Notes: generated by a model not told the origin, from the sequence alone. A stretch of 41,633 nt of DNA from CF-118 sp035689345 (GCA_035689345.1 DASSLR010000011.1:1-41633); one strand, 5' to 3'. Shown: positions 7,491 through 22,080, counted from the stretch's first letter. Translations and numbers: made by a program.

Positions 7491-8174
7491 CTACCCGAAC
7501 CACACTTCGAGAGTTCGTTTGTCGACAATGGGAATCGATCCCGGCTGCGCGCCGAGGATTCGTTCGAACGCACCCGCAAAGGTGTGCAGAGCCTGCTCAG
7601 CCTGGGCGTAGGAAATGGTTTTGGCCTGTCGCGCCAGGTAGAGATCGGTCGCGCTGTCCTGGAAGCCGAGCATGAGCGACATGAGGATGGTCGCCGTCTC
7701 GCTCGGAGAATCGACGCTGAAAACCTCTTCCGCGACACCCTGGCCGATGATCCGCGCGAGCATCGGGGCGATCTTCTCGATCATCGTGCGCCGCAGCCTG
7801 TCGCGCACCACCGCCATGTCGTCCGATTTCCAGACGTTTATGAACTCGAGCATCAGCGCCCTGCGATCGGTCTTGTACTGCGCGATGCCGCCGAAGAACC
7901 CCTGGAGCTTCGGGATGGCTGCAAGCGCCGGATCGTCGACCACCGGCGAGACCGCCGACAGGGCCTGGTCCGCGATCCTGTCCACCATCGCGCTCAGCAG
8001 CGCCTGCTTGGACTCGAAGTAGTGATAGAAAGCGCCACGCGAGACGCCCAGCTCGTCGAGCAGGTCCTGGATGCTCATCTGCTCGTAGCCCTTGGTCTGC
8101 ATCAAGCGCATCGCCGCCTCGACGAAGGCTTCCTTCCTGACGGTGTGCTTCTCGAGATCGAGCGTCCGGGCCAC
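7491..8174 (-). CDS. TetR-family regulator of the ABC exporter operon
   Basis: Protein of 227 residues from GTG 8174. The open frame reaches 8282, but those extra residues would cross a perfect operator palindrome and a -10 box. TATTAT lies 6 nt before GTG 8174, so the mRNA is probably leaderless. The HTH reads VRKEAFVEAAMRLMQTKGYE, then MSIQDLLDELGVSRGAFYHYF and ESKQALL. The C-terminal helical domain would bind an unknown ligand. The gene is first in an operon with the ATPase and permease, the usual layout for a repressor that senses an exporter's substrate. A divergent methyltransferase gene may share control. Confidence 0.93.
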   Translation of the reverse strand: MARTLDLEKHTVRKEAFVEAAMRLMQTKGYEQMSIQDLLDELGVSRGAFYHYFESKQALLSAMVDRIADQALSAVSPVVDDPALAAIPKLQGFFGGIAQYKTDRRALMLEFINVWKSDDMAVVRDRLRRTMIEKIAPMLARIIGQGVAEEVFSVDSPSETATILMSLMLGFQDSATDLYLARQAKTISYAQAEQALHTFAGAFERILGAQPGSIPIVDKRTLEVWFG

Positions 8175-8180
8175 GTCCAG

Positions 8181-8186
8181 ATAATA
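8181..8186 (-). promoter_or_regulatory. -10 box (TATTAT) of the tetR-ABC operon
   Basis: Read on the minus strand, TATTAT ends 6 nt before GTG 8174, so transcription would begin at or within a base or two of the start codon. No Shine-Dalgarno is present. The operator at 8189-8205 lies immediately upstream, in the -10/-35 spacer. Confidence 0.6.
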
Positions 8187-8188
8187 AC

Positions 8189-8205
8189 AGACCGACAGTC
8201 GGTCT
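8189..8205. promoter_or_regulatory. Perfect 17-bp TetR-type operator
   Basis: AGACCGACAGTCGGTCT is a perfect 8-1-8 palindrome between the divergent tetR and methyltransferase genes. The inner ACCGACnGTCGGT form is common for TetR-family operators. Its place between the presumed -35 and -10 regions of tetR points to autorepression. Confidence 0.8.
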
Positions 8206-8229
8206 ATTAATCCCGCTGGCGGTCCAGCG

Positions 8230-8235
8230 CATAAT
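8230..8235 (+). promoter_or_regulatory. Possible -10 box of the methyltransferase gene
   Basis: CATAAT lies 12 nt before ATG 8248, giving a leader of only a few bases. There is no Shine-Dalgarno. I could not place a convincing -35. Confidence 0.35.
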
Positions 8236-8247
8236 CCCGCCACCGCA

Positions 8248-8982
8248 ATGGCCCCCCGGCAGCCCTGGCTCTCCCACGCCACCCAGACCGCCTATCGCGA
8301 GCAGTACCGGGCCGCCCGGCCTGGCTGGCAGTCGAGCGGCGACCAGTTCGACGCCCTCGTCCAGAAGCACCTCACCGCCGAGTCCGCCGTGCTGGACCTG
8401 GGGTGCGGCCGCACCGGCGGCATCGAGCGCTTCTGGAAGCAGGCGCACCTGGCGGTCGGCGTCGACCCCGATCTCGCGTCCCTGGCCGCGCGCGACCAGG
8501 GCATGGCGGTGATGCAGGGAAGCGGCGAGCATCTGCCATTCGCCGGCGCGTCGTTCGACATGGTCGTCAGCGTGTGGGTCCTCGAGCACCTGCCAGAGCC
8601 CGCCAGAGTCTTCGCTGAAGTCGCGCGCGTGCTGAAGCCACTAGGCCACTTCATTTTTCTGACGCCCAACGCGCTGAATCCGCTGGTCATGGGGAATCGC
8701 GTCAGCCAGCTGGCGCCCTCGCTGCAAAAGCAGATGGTGGCGAACGTCTATGGGCGCGACGGCGCCGACACTTTCGCGGTGCGATACCGGGCCAACACGA
8801 AGTTCAGGATCAAGCAGATGGCGGCACCGGCAGGCTTTGCGGTCGCCGAGCTGCGGGTGATCGCCGACCCGACTTACGTCGCGTTCAACGCCCTGCTGTA
8901 CAAGGCCGCGATGCTGAGCGATCGCATCCTGCCGCAGGGCCTCGGCGTGCATCTGCTCGGGGATCTTCAGAGGCTGCCCTGA
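8248..8982 (+). CDS. Class I SAM-dependent methyltransferase
   Basis: Protein of 244 residues. SAVLDLGCGRTGG (about residues 46-58) is motif I for S-adenosylmethionine binding. AVGVDPD (about 68-74) supplies the acidic residue for the ribose, GSGEHLPFAGASFDMVVSVW fits motifs II-III, and LEHLPEPARVFAEVARVLKP is typical of Methyltransf_11 (UbiE-like) enzymes. The C-terminal 100 residues, rich in hydrophobics, may bind the acceptor, which I cannot identify. The gene is divergent from the TetR/exporter operon across a perfect operator, so it may respond to the same signal. Methionine synthase follows 24 bp later on the same strand. Confidence 0.88.
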   Translation: MAPRQPWLSHATQTAYREQYRAARPGWQSSGDQFDALVQKHLTAESAVLDLGCGRTGGIERFWKQAHLAVGVDPDLASLAARDQGMAVMQGSGEHLPFAGASFDMVVSVWVLEHLPEPARVFAEVARVLKPLGHFIFLTPNALNPLVMGNRVSQLAPSLQKQMVANVYGRDGADTFAVRYRANTKFRIKQMAAPAGFAVAELRVIADPTYVAFNALLYKAAMLSDRILPQGLGVHLLGDLQRLP

Positions 8983-9006
8983 ACGGCCGGTACTCTTAGG
9001 GGTCCA

Positions 9007-12615
<3,609 letters not shown>

Positions 12616-12647
12616 TAGAACCCGGCAGCCGCCGTTGTAAAGCCGTG

Positions 12648-13805
12648 ATGCGCCGGTACCTGCTACCACTGTTCCTGCTCGCGTCGGTCGCATGCAGCAC
12701 CACGTCCGGTCCGCCGCCGGCATCTCTGCAGACGACACCTTCGACCTCGCCCAGCGCGGGCGTCACAGTGCTGCCGTCGGCGAGCCCGAGCAGCTCGCCC
12801 GCCCCGCCCGTCATGCACGTCGCTTTCACGTGCCGGCTGCCCGTGATCACGTTGACCTACGGCGCCGAGAGCAACACCTACCAGGGCGGGTTCATCAGCT
12901 TTCCGTCCGGCGCCTACGCCGCCGACCCCAAGGGCGTCATCACCTTCAAGAGCGGATTCTTCGTCACCCAGCAGACGCCGGCGCTGATCGGCGGACCGGA
13001 TGAGCTGACGCCGCCGTTCTTCGATGTGGCCGCCGGCCGCTGGGTGCCGTCGAGCGCCGGGGAGACGGCGCCTGACGGGTCGTCTTACGCGTACGCGAAC
13101 ACTTCCGACCCGTCCACGGGCGCCGCGATCATCCACGTGGTCAACGTCAGGAGCGGAACCGAGAAGACGTTCCACGTGGCCATACCGATCGTCGCCGCGT
13201 CCGGGATCGAAGTCGTGGACTACGACGGGGCCGGCGTGTACTTCGTCGCGAACCAGATCGATTCGCGACCAACCGGGGTCTGGCGGTTGGATGTCGCGAC
13301 CGGTAAGGTCGCCGCGCTGGCGCAGACGGGGAACGTGCTGGCCGTCCGCGGCGGCTACGCATGGGTGGGGGCTCTCGACCCGCACGACTCCAACCCACCG
13401 CAGGCCGGCAGTCGCCCGCTGTTCGACAGCATCGCGCAGGTGAACCTGTCGAACGGCGCGCAGACGACGTGGTTCCACACGCCGGGCCGCAGCGAGACGC
13501 TGCTCGGCCTGGTCACCAACGGCAATCCCGTGCTGAACATCAGCGACGCCCCCGACTACCCGGTCAACGGCGGAGAGGTCCGCCTCCTCGACCACCCTTC
13601 CAGCGGCGCCGAGGACAGCGGTCAGCTGGTTTCAGGCTCCGGCATGTCTCTGTCGCAGCCGCAAGGTGACGGCGACCGGACCTGGTTCGCTGGCGACGGT
13701 GGCATCTACCTCTACACGCAGGCCGCGGGGCTGCAGAGGGTCTTCAGCGGCCCGGCCAACCCGAAGACCGGAGGGATGATCAGCCCAGCCGGCTTCTGCC
13801 GCTGA
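12648..13805 (+). CDS. Secreted lipoprotein-like protein, paralogue of the gene at 22441-23526
   Basis: Protein of 385 residues from ATG 12648; GTG 12645 is adjacent. MRRYLLPLFLLASVAC is a short signal peptide ending in a plausible lipobox Cys (the -3 residue is Ser rather than Leu). A Ser/Thr/Pro-rich spacer (about 20-55) leads into a domain with repeated beta-type segments, such as GGFISFPSGAYAADPKG, GVWRLDVATGKVAAL, TTWFHTPGRSETLLGLV and GGIYLYTQAAGLQ. The same landmarks occur in the same order in the protein at 22441-23526. The fold is probably a propeller-like extracellular module. The function is unknown. It is downstream of metH by 32 bp but is unlikely to be functionally linked to it. 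Confidence 0.8.
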   Translation: MRRYLLPLFLLASVACSTTSGPPPASLQTTPSTSPSAGVTVLPSASPSSSPAPPVMHVAFTCRLPVITLTYGAESNTYQGGFISFPSGAYAADPKGVITFKSGFFVTQQTPALIGGPDELTPPFFDVAAGRWVPSSAGETAPDGSSYAYANTSDPSTGAAIIHVVNVRSGTEKTFHVAIPIVAASGIEVVDYDGAGVYFVANQIDSRPTGVWRLDVATGKVAALAQTGNVLAVRGGYAWVGALDPHDSNPPQAGSRPLFDSIAQVNLSNGAQTTWFHTPGRSETLLGLVTNGNPVLNISDAPDYPVNGGEVRLLDHPSSGAEDSGQLVSGSGMSLSQPQGDGDRTWFAGDGGIYLYTQAAGLQRVFSGPANPKTGGMISPAGFCR

Positions 13806-13806
13806 C

Positions 13807-13833
13807 TTGCACTAACAGCCGTCTGCGCATAAT
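13807..13833 (+). promoter_or_regulatory. Possible promoter of the sedolisin gene
   Basis: TTGCAC (13807-13812) and CATAAT (13828-13833) are separated by 15 bp. The leader of about 75 nt that would follow is GC-rich and can fold: CTCG (13834-13837) with CGAG (13867-13870), enclosing GGGCG/CGCCC. This is weak evidence; no known riboswitch was recognised. Confidence 0.3.
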
Positions 13834-13917
13834 CTCGAAGGGCGGGATCGCCCAGGGCCCGCGGGGCGAGACCTTCAGGAGGGGGTGGCGGGCGCTGTTA
13901 GCCAAGGGGGTTTTGCC

Positions 13918-15432
13918 TTGCACGTTTCACGTCTCAAGCGCCTGCTCAGTCGTTTCGCCGTGGGCCTGTTCGGCGCCGCGATCGCGCTGCCGGGTCCGAC
14001 CGGCGTGGCCGCCGCGGGCGTCGTCATGCATCCGACGGTTTCGGACTACGCCCAGATCAGCACGAGCACCACGCCACCGACGGAGGCGCAGTGCATATCG
14101 GTGGGCCGGACCTGCTTCACACCGCAGGCCATCCAGTCGGCCTACAACCTGGGCCCGCTGTATGACCACGGCCTCAACGGCCAGGGCATGACGATCGCGA
14201 TCGTCGACTCGTACGGCAGCGACACCATCGCGCACGACCTGCACGTCTTCGACCAGGCCTTCGGCCTGCAGCCGATGTGTGGTGAAGAAGGCGTGACGTG
14301 CACGGCCGACAAGCCCACGTTCAGCCAGCTGCACCTGCAGGGCTCACCGTCCACGACAGCCCAGCCCGCCAACAACGGCCCAGGCCTGGAGGACAAGTCC
14401 GCGTGGGCCCTCGAGGTGTCCCTCGACGTGGAGACATCTCACGCGATGGCGCCCATGGCCAACATCCTGCTGGTCACGACCCCGACCGCTGAGACCCTCG
14501 GCGTCCAGGGCTTCCCCGACATGATGAACGCCGAGCAGTACGTCGTCGACCACCACCTGGCCAACGTCATCTCGCAGAGCTTCGCGTCGGCCGAAGAGGC
14601 TTTCGGCAGCGCCCAGTCGCTACTCAACCTTCGCCATGCCTACATCTCGGCGGCGGCGAATGGTGTGACCGTGCTCGGCTCGTCCGGCGACGGCGGCGTG
14701 GCCAACGGCACCAAGCAGTCCCTGCTTGGCCAGGGTGCCGTCGGTGCCGGCCCGAACCAGTTGATTCCGTTCCCAAGCGTTGAATGGCCTGCCAGCGACC
14801 CGCTCGTCACGGGCGTGGGCGGCACGTACCTCTGCACCGACCCGCAAGCAAGCACCAATCAGCCACGGACACTGTTCGCGGGACCGGTCGCGAAGTGCAA
14901 GGCCAACCCCACTCAGACCGAGGTGGGTTGGACGTTCAGCGGTGGCGGCTTCAGCCACGTCTTCGCGAGGCCGACCTACCAGAACACGCTGCCCGCGGGC
15001 AGCACGTCCATCGGTTCAATGCGCGGCGTGCCGGACATCGGCCTGCAGGCCAGCGCCGGCACCGGGGCGCTCGTGTACATATCGCTGCCAAATGACGGCC
15101 TTTCTGGCCTGAAATGCGGCAGCGCGCCGTGCAGCACCGGCTGGTACGACATTGGCGGCACGTCGCTGAGCTGCCCGCAGTGGGCGGCGCTGGTGGCGAT
15201 CGCCGACCAGCTGAACGGCGGCGGCCTGGGTCTCATCAACCCGGCGCTCTACAAGATCGGCGCCAACCCGGGCCAGTACGCCAACGACTTCTTCGACGTG
15301 ACGACCGGGAACAACAACGGCGGCTCGTCGATCCCGGGCTACCCGGCCACCACCGGCTGGGACCCGATCACCGGACTCGGGACGCCCAACGCGGCCAACC
15401 TGATTCCGGACCTCGTCGCGGCTTCGCACTGA
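13918..15432 (+). CDS. Secreted sedolisin-type serine-carboxyl peptidase (S53)
   Basis: Protein of 504 residues from TTG 13918, which is 7 nt after AAGGGGG and opens directly into a signal peptide (SRLKRLLSRF, then an Ala/Gly/Leu-rich core). GTG 13885 is the longer option, but its AGGAGG is only 2 nt away. The Glu-Asp-Ser triad of family S53 is visible: E166 and D170 in WALEVSLDVE and S416 in GGTSLSCPQ, with the oxyanion Asp D258 in SSGDGG. The C-terminal calcium site is represented by DFFDVTTGNNNG and TTGWDPITGLGTPN. It lacks the usual long activation prodomain, since only about 70 residues lie between the signal and the catalytic core. Such enzymes degrade proteins outside the cell, often at acid pH. 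Confidence 0.92.
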   Translation: MHVSRLKRLLSRFAVGLFGAAIALPGPTGVAAAGVVMHPTVSDYAQISTSTTPPTEAQCISVGRTCFTPQAIQSAYNLGPLYDHGLNGQGMTIAIVDSYGSDTIAHDLHVFDQAFGLQPMCGEEGVTCTADKPTFSQLHLQGSPSTTAQPANNGPGLEDKSAWALEVSLDVETSHAMAPMANILLVTTPTAETLGVQGFPDMMNAEQYVVDHHLANVISQSFASAEEAFGSAQSLLNLRHAYISAAANGVTVLGSSGDGGVANGTKQSLLGQGAVGAGPNQLIPFPSVEWPASDPLVTGVGGTYLCTDPQASTNQPRTLFAGPVAKCKANPTQTEVGWTFSGGGFSHVFARPTYQNTLPAGSTSIGSMRGVPDIGLQASAGTGALVYISLPNDGLSGLKCGSAPCSTGWYDIGGTSLSCPQWAALVAIADQLNGGGLGLINPALYKIGANPGQYANDFFDVTTGNNNGGSSIPGYPATTGWDPITGLGTPNAANLIPDLVAASH

Positions 15433-15440
15433 AAGCCTGA

Positions 15441-15470
15441 GGGGCTCCCATCGAGGGAGCCCCTCTCTCT
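15441..15470 (+). terminator. Rho-independent terminator after the sedolisin gene
   Basis: GGGGCTCCC (15441-15449) and GGGAGCCCC (15455-15463) form a perfect 9-bp stem around ATCGA, followed by the pyrimidine tract TCTCTCTT. It lies between two convergent genes and may also limit read-through from the CoxL-like gene. Confidence 0.85.
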
Positions 15471-17656
15471 TACTTCTTGGTGGCGGCCTCGATCGCCTCC
15501 CACACGCGCATCGGGTGCAGCGGCATGTCGAGGTGGCGAATCCCCATGTGTGACAGCGCGTCGACGACGGCGTTCTGGACCGCCGGGGTCGAGCCGATGG
15601 TGCCGGATTCGCCGACGCCCTTCGCGCCGAGCGGGTTGAGCGGCGTCGGCGTCTCCATGGTCACCGTCTCGACCGGCGGGATCTCCCCGATCGATGGGAT
15701 TCCGTAATCGACAAAGCTCGCCGTCAGCGGATTGCCGTCCGCGTCGTAGACGAACTCCTCGTACAGAGCCTGGCCTGCGCCCTGCGCGACCCCACCATGG
15801 ATCTGGCCCTCGACGAGCATGTGGTTGAGGACCGTGCCGCAGTCGTCGACGGCGATGTGCCGCACCAGCTGCGCGTCGCCGGTCTCCATGTCGACCTCCA
15901 CGACCGCCACGTGACACCCGAAAGGAAATGTCTGGTCGCCTTGCTCGAACTCGGTCTCCGCGACCAGGACGTTCTCCGCGGCGAGCTCGGCCCACGTGAG
16001 CGCTGTCGCCGGCACGCCCTTCACCCCGAAGCGGCCGTCGTCGAACTGCGTGATGTCGTCGCTGCTCGCTTCGAGCCTGCGGGCGGCTTCGCTCTTTGCC
16101 TTCTCGACCAGCTCGACGCAGGCCTTACGCACCGCGGTGCCGCCAACCTGCAGCGAGCGCGAGCCGCTCGACCCGTAACCGCTCCTGACGAGCGCCGTGT
16201 CGGACTGCACGAAACGGATGGAACCCATCGGGACGCCCAGAACGTTTGAGGCCAGCTGCACGAACGCGGTCTCGTGACCCTGGCCGCTCGAGGTGGTGCC
16301 CGTGGAGATGACGATCGTGCCGCCTGCCTCGGCGGTTGCGGTGGCGTTCTCGGCCGTGTTGAGCACCGCCGTCATCTCCACGTATGAGGAGATGCCGATG
16401 CCGAGCTGCATTCGATCACCGCTCTCGCGTCGCGCACGCTGCTCGCGTCGCAGCTCTTCGTAGCCGGCCGCCTGCAGGGCGAGGTCGAGGGCGCGCGCGT
16501 AGTCGCCCGAGTCATAGCTCAGGCCGGTCGGCGTCGCGTGCGGGAAGTCTCCCGTGACGAAGTTGCGCCGCCGGATCTCAGCGGGGTCGATATCGAGCTC
16601 GGCCGCGAGCATGTCCATCGCCCGCTCGATGATGGCGATCGCCTCGGGCCTGCCCGCACCGCGGTAGGCGGAAAGCACCGCCGTGTTCGTGAAGACGCTG
16701 CGACCGACGAAGCGGACGCTGGGAATGTCGTAGACGCTCGGCAGGAGCATCGACGTGAGCACGAGTTGCGGCGGCGCCAGCCCGGCATACGCGCCGGCGT
16801 CGGCGACCGAGTCGACCTCGAGGCCGACCAGCTTGCCTTCCCGGGTCGCGCCGAGGGCGACGTCCGACACGAGCGCGCGGCCGTGAGTCATCGCGACCAT
16901 GTTCTCGGTCCGGTACTCGAACCATCGCACCGGCCGGCCGAGCTTCATCGCGGCGGCCGCGATCACGCTCTGTTCGGGGTAGGTCATCAGCTTGGCGCCG
17001 AACGCGCCACCCACATCGCCGGCGATGACGCGGACCTTCTCCTCTGGCAGACCAAGAGCTTCGGCGACGGCGCCTCGCACGCCGAACGGCACCTGGGTGG
17101 ACACCCACACGCGGATCCCGCCGTCGCCGTCCGGCTCGGCGACCACCGCGTTGCCCTCGATGGGCGCGGCGGCGAGGCGCTGGTTGACGAAGCGTCCGCG
17201 CACGACCACGTCGGCGCCGTTCAGCGCGCCCTCCTCGCCGAGGTCGAACTCGAAAGCGACGCTGTCGCTCTTGCGCGTGTCGACCACCACGGGAAGCGGC
17301 TCGTAATCGACCATGACGGCGGCCGCGGCGTCGACGGCGGCTTCCCTCGTGGAGCCGACGGCCACGCCGATGATGTCGCCGACGAAGCTCACCTCGTCCG
17401 AGCACAGTCGCGGCCGCGCGGTCTCGGACTCGAAAGCCAGGTCGCCCGCCGTATACACGCCCTCCACCCCGGGCAGGCCGCGCGCGGCGCTCACGTCCAC
17501 GTTGAGCAGCCGCGCATGCGCCATGGTCGAGCGCACGAAGACGGCGTGCAGGCAGCCGTCCGGCTGGACATCGTCTGTGTACCTGCCCGCGCCGGTCACG
17601 AGGCGAGGGTCCTCGCGACGCCTGACGCTTCCGCCCAGCGCGCTGCGCACCGCCAT
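15470..17656 (-). CDS. CoxL-like molybdopterin-binding hydroxylase subunit (form II type)
   Basis: Protein of 728 residues from ATG 17656. The frame extends to ATG 17713, but MAVRSALGGSVRRREDPRLV is the usual family beginning, and a TATAAC box (17666-17671) lies 9 nt upstream. It is the molybdenum-cofactor subunit of the xanthine dehydrogenase/CO dehydrogenase superfamily: DPRLVTGAGRYTDD at the N-terminus, GDVGGAFGAK in the middle, TSSGQGHET, and the active-site Glu in GAKGVGESGTIG. The loop AYRGAGR is the form II signature; the proven CO-oxidising form I has AYxCSFR. The true substrate is therefore open (CO, a purine or an aldehyde). No FAD (CoxM) or 2Fe-2S (CoxS) subunit is adjacent, so it is an orphan here. 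Confidence 0.88.
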   Translation of the reverse strand: MAVRSALGGSVRRREDPRLVTGAGRYTDDVQPDGCLHAVFVRSTMAHARLLNVDVSAARGLPGVEGVYTAGDLAFESETARPRLCSDEVSFVGDIIGVAVGSTREAAVDAAAAVMVDYEPLPVVVDTRKSDSVAFEFDLGEEGALNGADVVVRGRFVNQRLAAAPIEGNAVVAEPDGDGGIRVWVSTQVPFGVRGAVAEALGLPEEKVRVIAGDVGGAFGAKLMTYPEQSVIAAAAMKLGRPVRWFEYRTENMVAMTHGRALVSDVALGATREGKLVGLEVDSVADAGAYAGLAPPQLVLTSMLLPSVYDIPSVRFVGRSVFTNTAVLSAYRGAGRPEAIAIIERAMDMLAAELDIDPAEIRRRNFVTGDFPHATPTGLSYDSGDYARALDLALQAAGYEELRREQRARRESGDRMQLGIGISSYVEMTAVLNTAENATATAEAGGTIVISTGTTSSGQGHETAFVQLASNVLGVPMGSIRFVQSDTALVRSGYGSSGSRSLQVGGTAVRKACVELVEKAKSEAARRLEASSDDITQFDDGRFGVKGVPATALTWAELAAENVLVAETEFEQGDQTFPFGCHVAVVEVDMETGDAQLVRHIAVDDCGTVLNHMLVEGQIHGGVAQGAGQALYEEFVYDADGNPLTASFVDYGIPSIGEIPPVETVTMETPTPLNPLGAKGVGESGTIGSTPAVQNAVVDALSHMGIRHLDMPLHPMRVWEAIEAATKK

Positions 17657-17665
17657 GCGCGGGAG

Positions 17666-17671
17666 GTTATA
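17666..17671 (-). promoter_or_regulatory. Possible -10 box of the CoxL-like gene
   Basis: TATAAC on the minus strand ends 9 nt before ATG 17656, with no Shine-Dalgarno between. This would give a leaderless or near-leaderless message. The box lies within the 19-bp gap to the divergent glucanotransferase start. Confidence 0.45.
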
Positions 17672-17675
17672 GCCT

Positions 17676-19283
17676 TTGGGCATAGCTGCTTCGGCCGAAA
17701 GCTGGGGAGTCATTCCCCGCTACACCAGTTACACAGGCGAGCTGATCGAGTCGCCGCCCGCATCAGTGGATGCGATCGTCCGCGCCATGGCAGGGGATCG
17801 AGCCGAGCCACCCACTCATCCCGAGCCCGTCGCCGGCGCGGGCGCGTGCGCGCCGCCGCCGGTGCGCGCGTGGGGGTGGGCGGTCCAGCTGTACGCGCTG
17901 CGGTCGCGCGAGAGCTGGGGCATCGGCGACCTCGCCGACCTGCGCCGCTTCGGACGCTGGGCCGCAGGCACAGGCGCGTCCATCGTCCAGGTCAGCCCGC
18001 TGGGCGCACAGCCACCGACGCTGCCCCAGCAGTTCTGCCCGTACTACTCGTCATCGCGGCGTTTCCGCAACACGACGTACATCCGCGTGGAAGACGTCGA
18101 CGGAGCCGACCTGGTGGCGACCGAGCTCGCGCCGCTGCGTGCCGAAGCACTGGCGCTGAATGCCGAGCGGCTCATCGACCACGACGCCGTCTTCACGCTG
18201 AAGAAGCGCGCTCTCGAGCTGATCTTTCAGGTCGCGCCCAGGCCGCGAGGCCTGGCCGCGTACCTCGAGCAGCAGGGACAGGCGCTGGATGACTACGCCA
18301 CGTTCGCCGCCCGCAGCGAGGAGCAGAGCACGGAAGCAGCCGGCCGCGCCGCATTTCACAAGTGGGTTCAGTTCCACCTGGACGCCCAGCTCGAGCGCGC
18401 CGCGCGCGAGATCGCGCTGGTCGCGGACGTACCGGTGGGATTCGCGAGCGACGGTTTCGACGCATGGCGCTGGCGAGACCTCCTCGCGCCGGAGATGCGC
18501 GTGGGTGCGCCCCCGGACTATTTCTTCCCGGACGGCCAGGACTGGGGCATGCCTCCATTCGATCCGTGGAAGCTGCGGGCGGCGCGCTTTGAACCCTTCG
18601 TCGACGCCGTTCGCTCGTCTATGGAGCACGCCAGGGGCATGCGTCTCGACCACGTCATGTCGCTGTTCCGGCTGTTCTGGATCCCGCAAGGTGGTGGCGC
18701 CGCAGCCGGCGCCTACGTCCGCTATCCATCACGAGAGCTGCTCGCGGCGCTCGCGGCCGAGAGCCGGCGCGCGAGCTCGTTCGTCATCGGCGAGGACCTC
18801 GGCCTCGTGGAGCCGTCGGTTAGGACGTCGCTGAGGGACGTCGGCGCGCTCGGGTACCGCCTCCTATGGTTTGAGACCGAGCCATCCGAGACCTGGCCGC
18901 AGCAGTCGGTCGCGGCCATCGGCACGCACGACCTCCCCACCGTCTCCGGCATCTGGCGCCTGACCGAGCCCGATCAGCGCCAGCACCACCTCCGCGCGCG
19001 CCTGGTCGAGGCGACCAGTCTGCCGGACCGCGCCGAGGCGATCGACGTCGCGGTCGCCGCTTACGCGCGGCTGGCGCGGTCGAAGTCCTGCCTGGTCCTC
19101 GCGTCACTCGAGGACGCGCTCGCCGTCGACGAGCGCCCGAACGTCCCCGGCACCACCACCGAGTGGCCGAACTGGCGGCTCGCGCTGCCCCTGGCGCTGG
19201 AAGAAATCGAGCAGGCCGAGGGCGCGCGACGCATCGCCGAGCTGATGGCGGGTGCGCAGAGGTCGTCCCAGGCGCCGGACTAA
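17676..19283 (+). CDS. malQ: 4-alpha-glucanotransferase (GH77, amylomaltase)
   Basis: Protein of 535 residues. It transfers alpha-1,4-glucan segments between maltodextrins or glycogen chains in the cytoplasm. Family landmarks are present: VQLYALRSRESWGIGDLADL, GFASDGFDAWRWRDLLAP, the nucleophile D325 in MRLDHVMSL, the acid/base E373 in IGEDLG, and D419 in GTHDLPT. The N-terminal SAESWGVIPRYTSYTG matches the usual beginning of the family, so the start must be at or before TTG 17676. This lies 9 nt after GGGAGG (17661-17666). The gene is divergent from the CoxL-like gene with only 19 bp between starts. Its TAA stop forms part of the -10 box of aconitase. No other glycogen genes are adjacent. 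Confidence 0.93.
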   Translation: MGIAASAESWGVIPRYTSYTGELIESPPASVDAIVRAMAGDRAEPPTHPEPVAGAGACAPPPVRAWGWAVQLYALRSRESWGIGDLADLRRFGRWAAGTGASIVQVSPLGAQPPTLPQQFCPYYSSSRRFRNTTYIRVEDVDGADLVATELAPLRAEALALNAERLIDHDAVFTLKKRALELIFQVAPRPRGLAAYLEQQGQALDDYATFAARSEEQSTEAAGRAAFHKWVQFHLDAQLERAAREIALVADVPVGFASDGFDAWRWRDLLAPEMRVGAPPDYFFPDGQDWGMPPFDPWKLRAARFEPFVDAVRSSMEHARGMRLDHVMSLFRLFWIPQGGGAAAGAYVRYPSRELLAALAAESRRASSFVIGEDLGLVEPSVRTSLRDVGALGYRLLWFETEPSETWPQQSVAAIGTHDLPTVSGIWRLTEPDQRQHHLRARLVEATSLPDRAEAIDVAVAAYARLARSKSCLVLASLEDALAVDERPNVPGTTTEWPNWRLALPLALEEIEQAEGARRIAELMAGAQRSSQAPD

Positions 19284-19286
19284 CAT
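19281..19286 (+). promoter_or_regulatory. -10 box (TAACAT) of aconitase, containing the malQ stop
   Basis: TAACAT ends 7 nt before GTG 19294, so the message is probably leaderless. Its first three bases are the TAA stop of the glucanotransferase gene. No obvious -35 was found. Confidence 0.5.
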
Positions 19287-19293
19287 CAAAGCC

Positions 19294-21993
<2,700 letters not shown>

Positions 21994-22075
21994 CCCTCAC
22001 CCTAACCCTAGGCGCCAGGCGCCGTTAGGACGCGTTACTCGCGCCTAACTTGTGCTCCCGCACGCGGGAGAGGGG
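21994..22075. repeat. Dispersed CCCTAACCC-type palindromic repeat, interrupted copy
   Basis: CCCTCACCCTAACCCT (21994-22009) also occurs at 34624-34639. Here the second half, a CTCCCGC/GCGGGAG hairpin (22055-22070) plus AGGGG, is separated from the first by 45 bp. That insert holds its own near-perfect stem: GTTAGG-A-CGCG (22024-22034), loop TTACT, CGCG-CCTAAC (22040-22049). The whole lies between convergent genes and may also act as a transcription stop. Confidence 0.7.
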
Positions 22076-22080
22076 AGAAG

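Noticed and set aside
8983..9006. Possible cobalamin riboswitch before metH
   Set aside because: Only 24 bp lie between genes, far too short for the known structure.
13834..13917. Riboswitch before the sedolisin gene
   Set aside because: It folds, but I could not match any known riboswitch core.
21994..22009. CCCTAACCC resembling a telomere repeat
   Set aside because: It is a short bacterial dispersed palindromic repeat; the window has no chromosome end.
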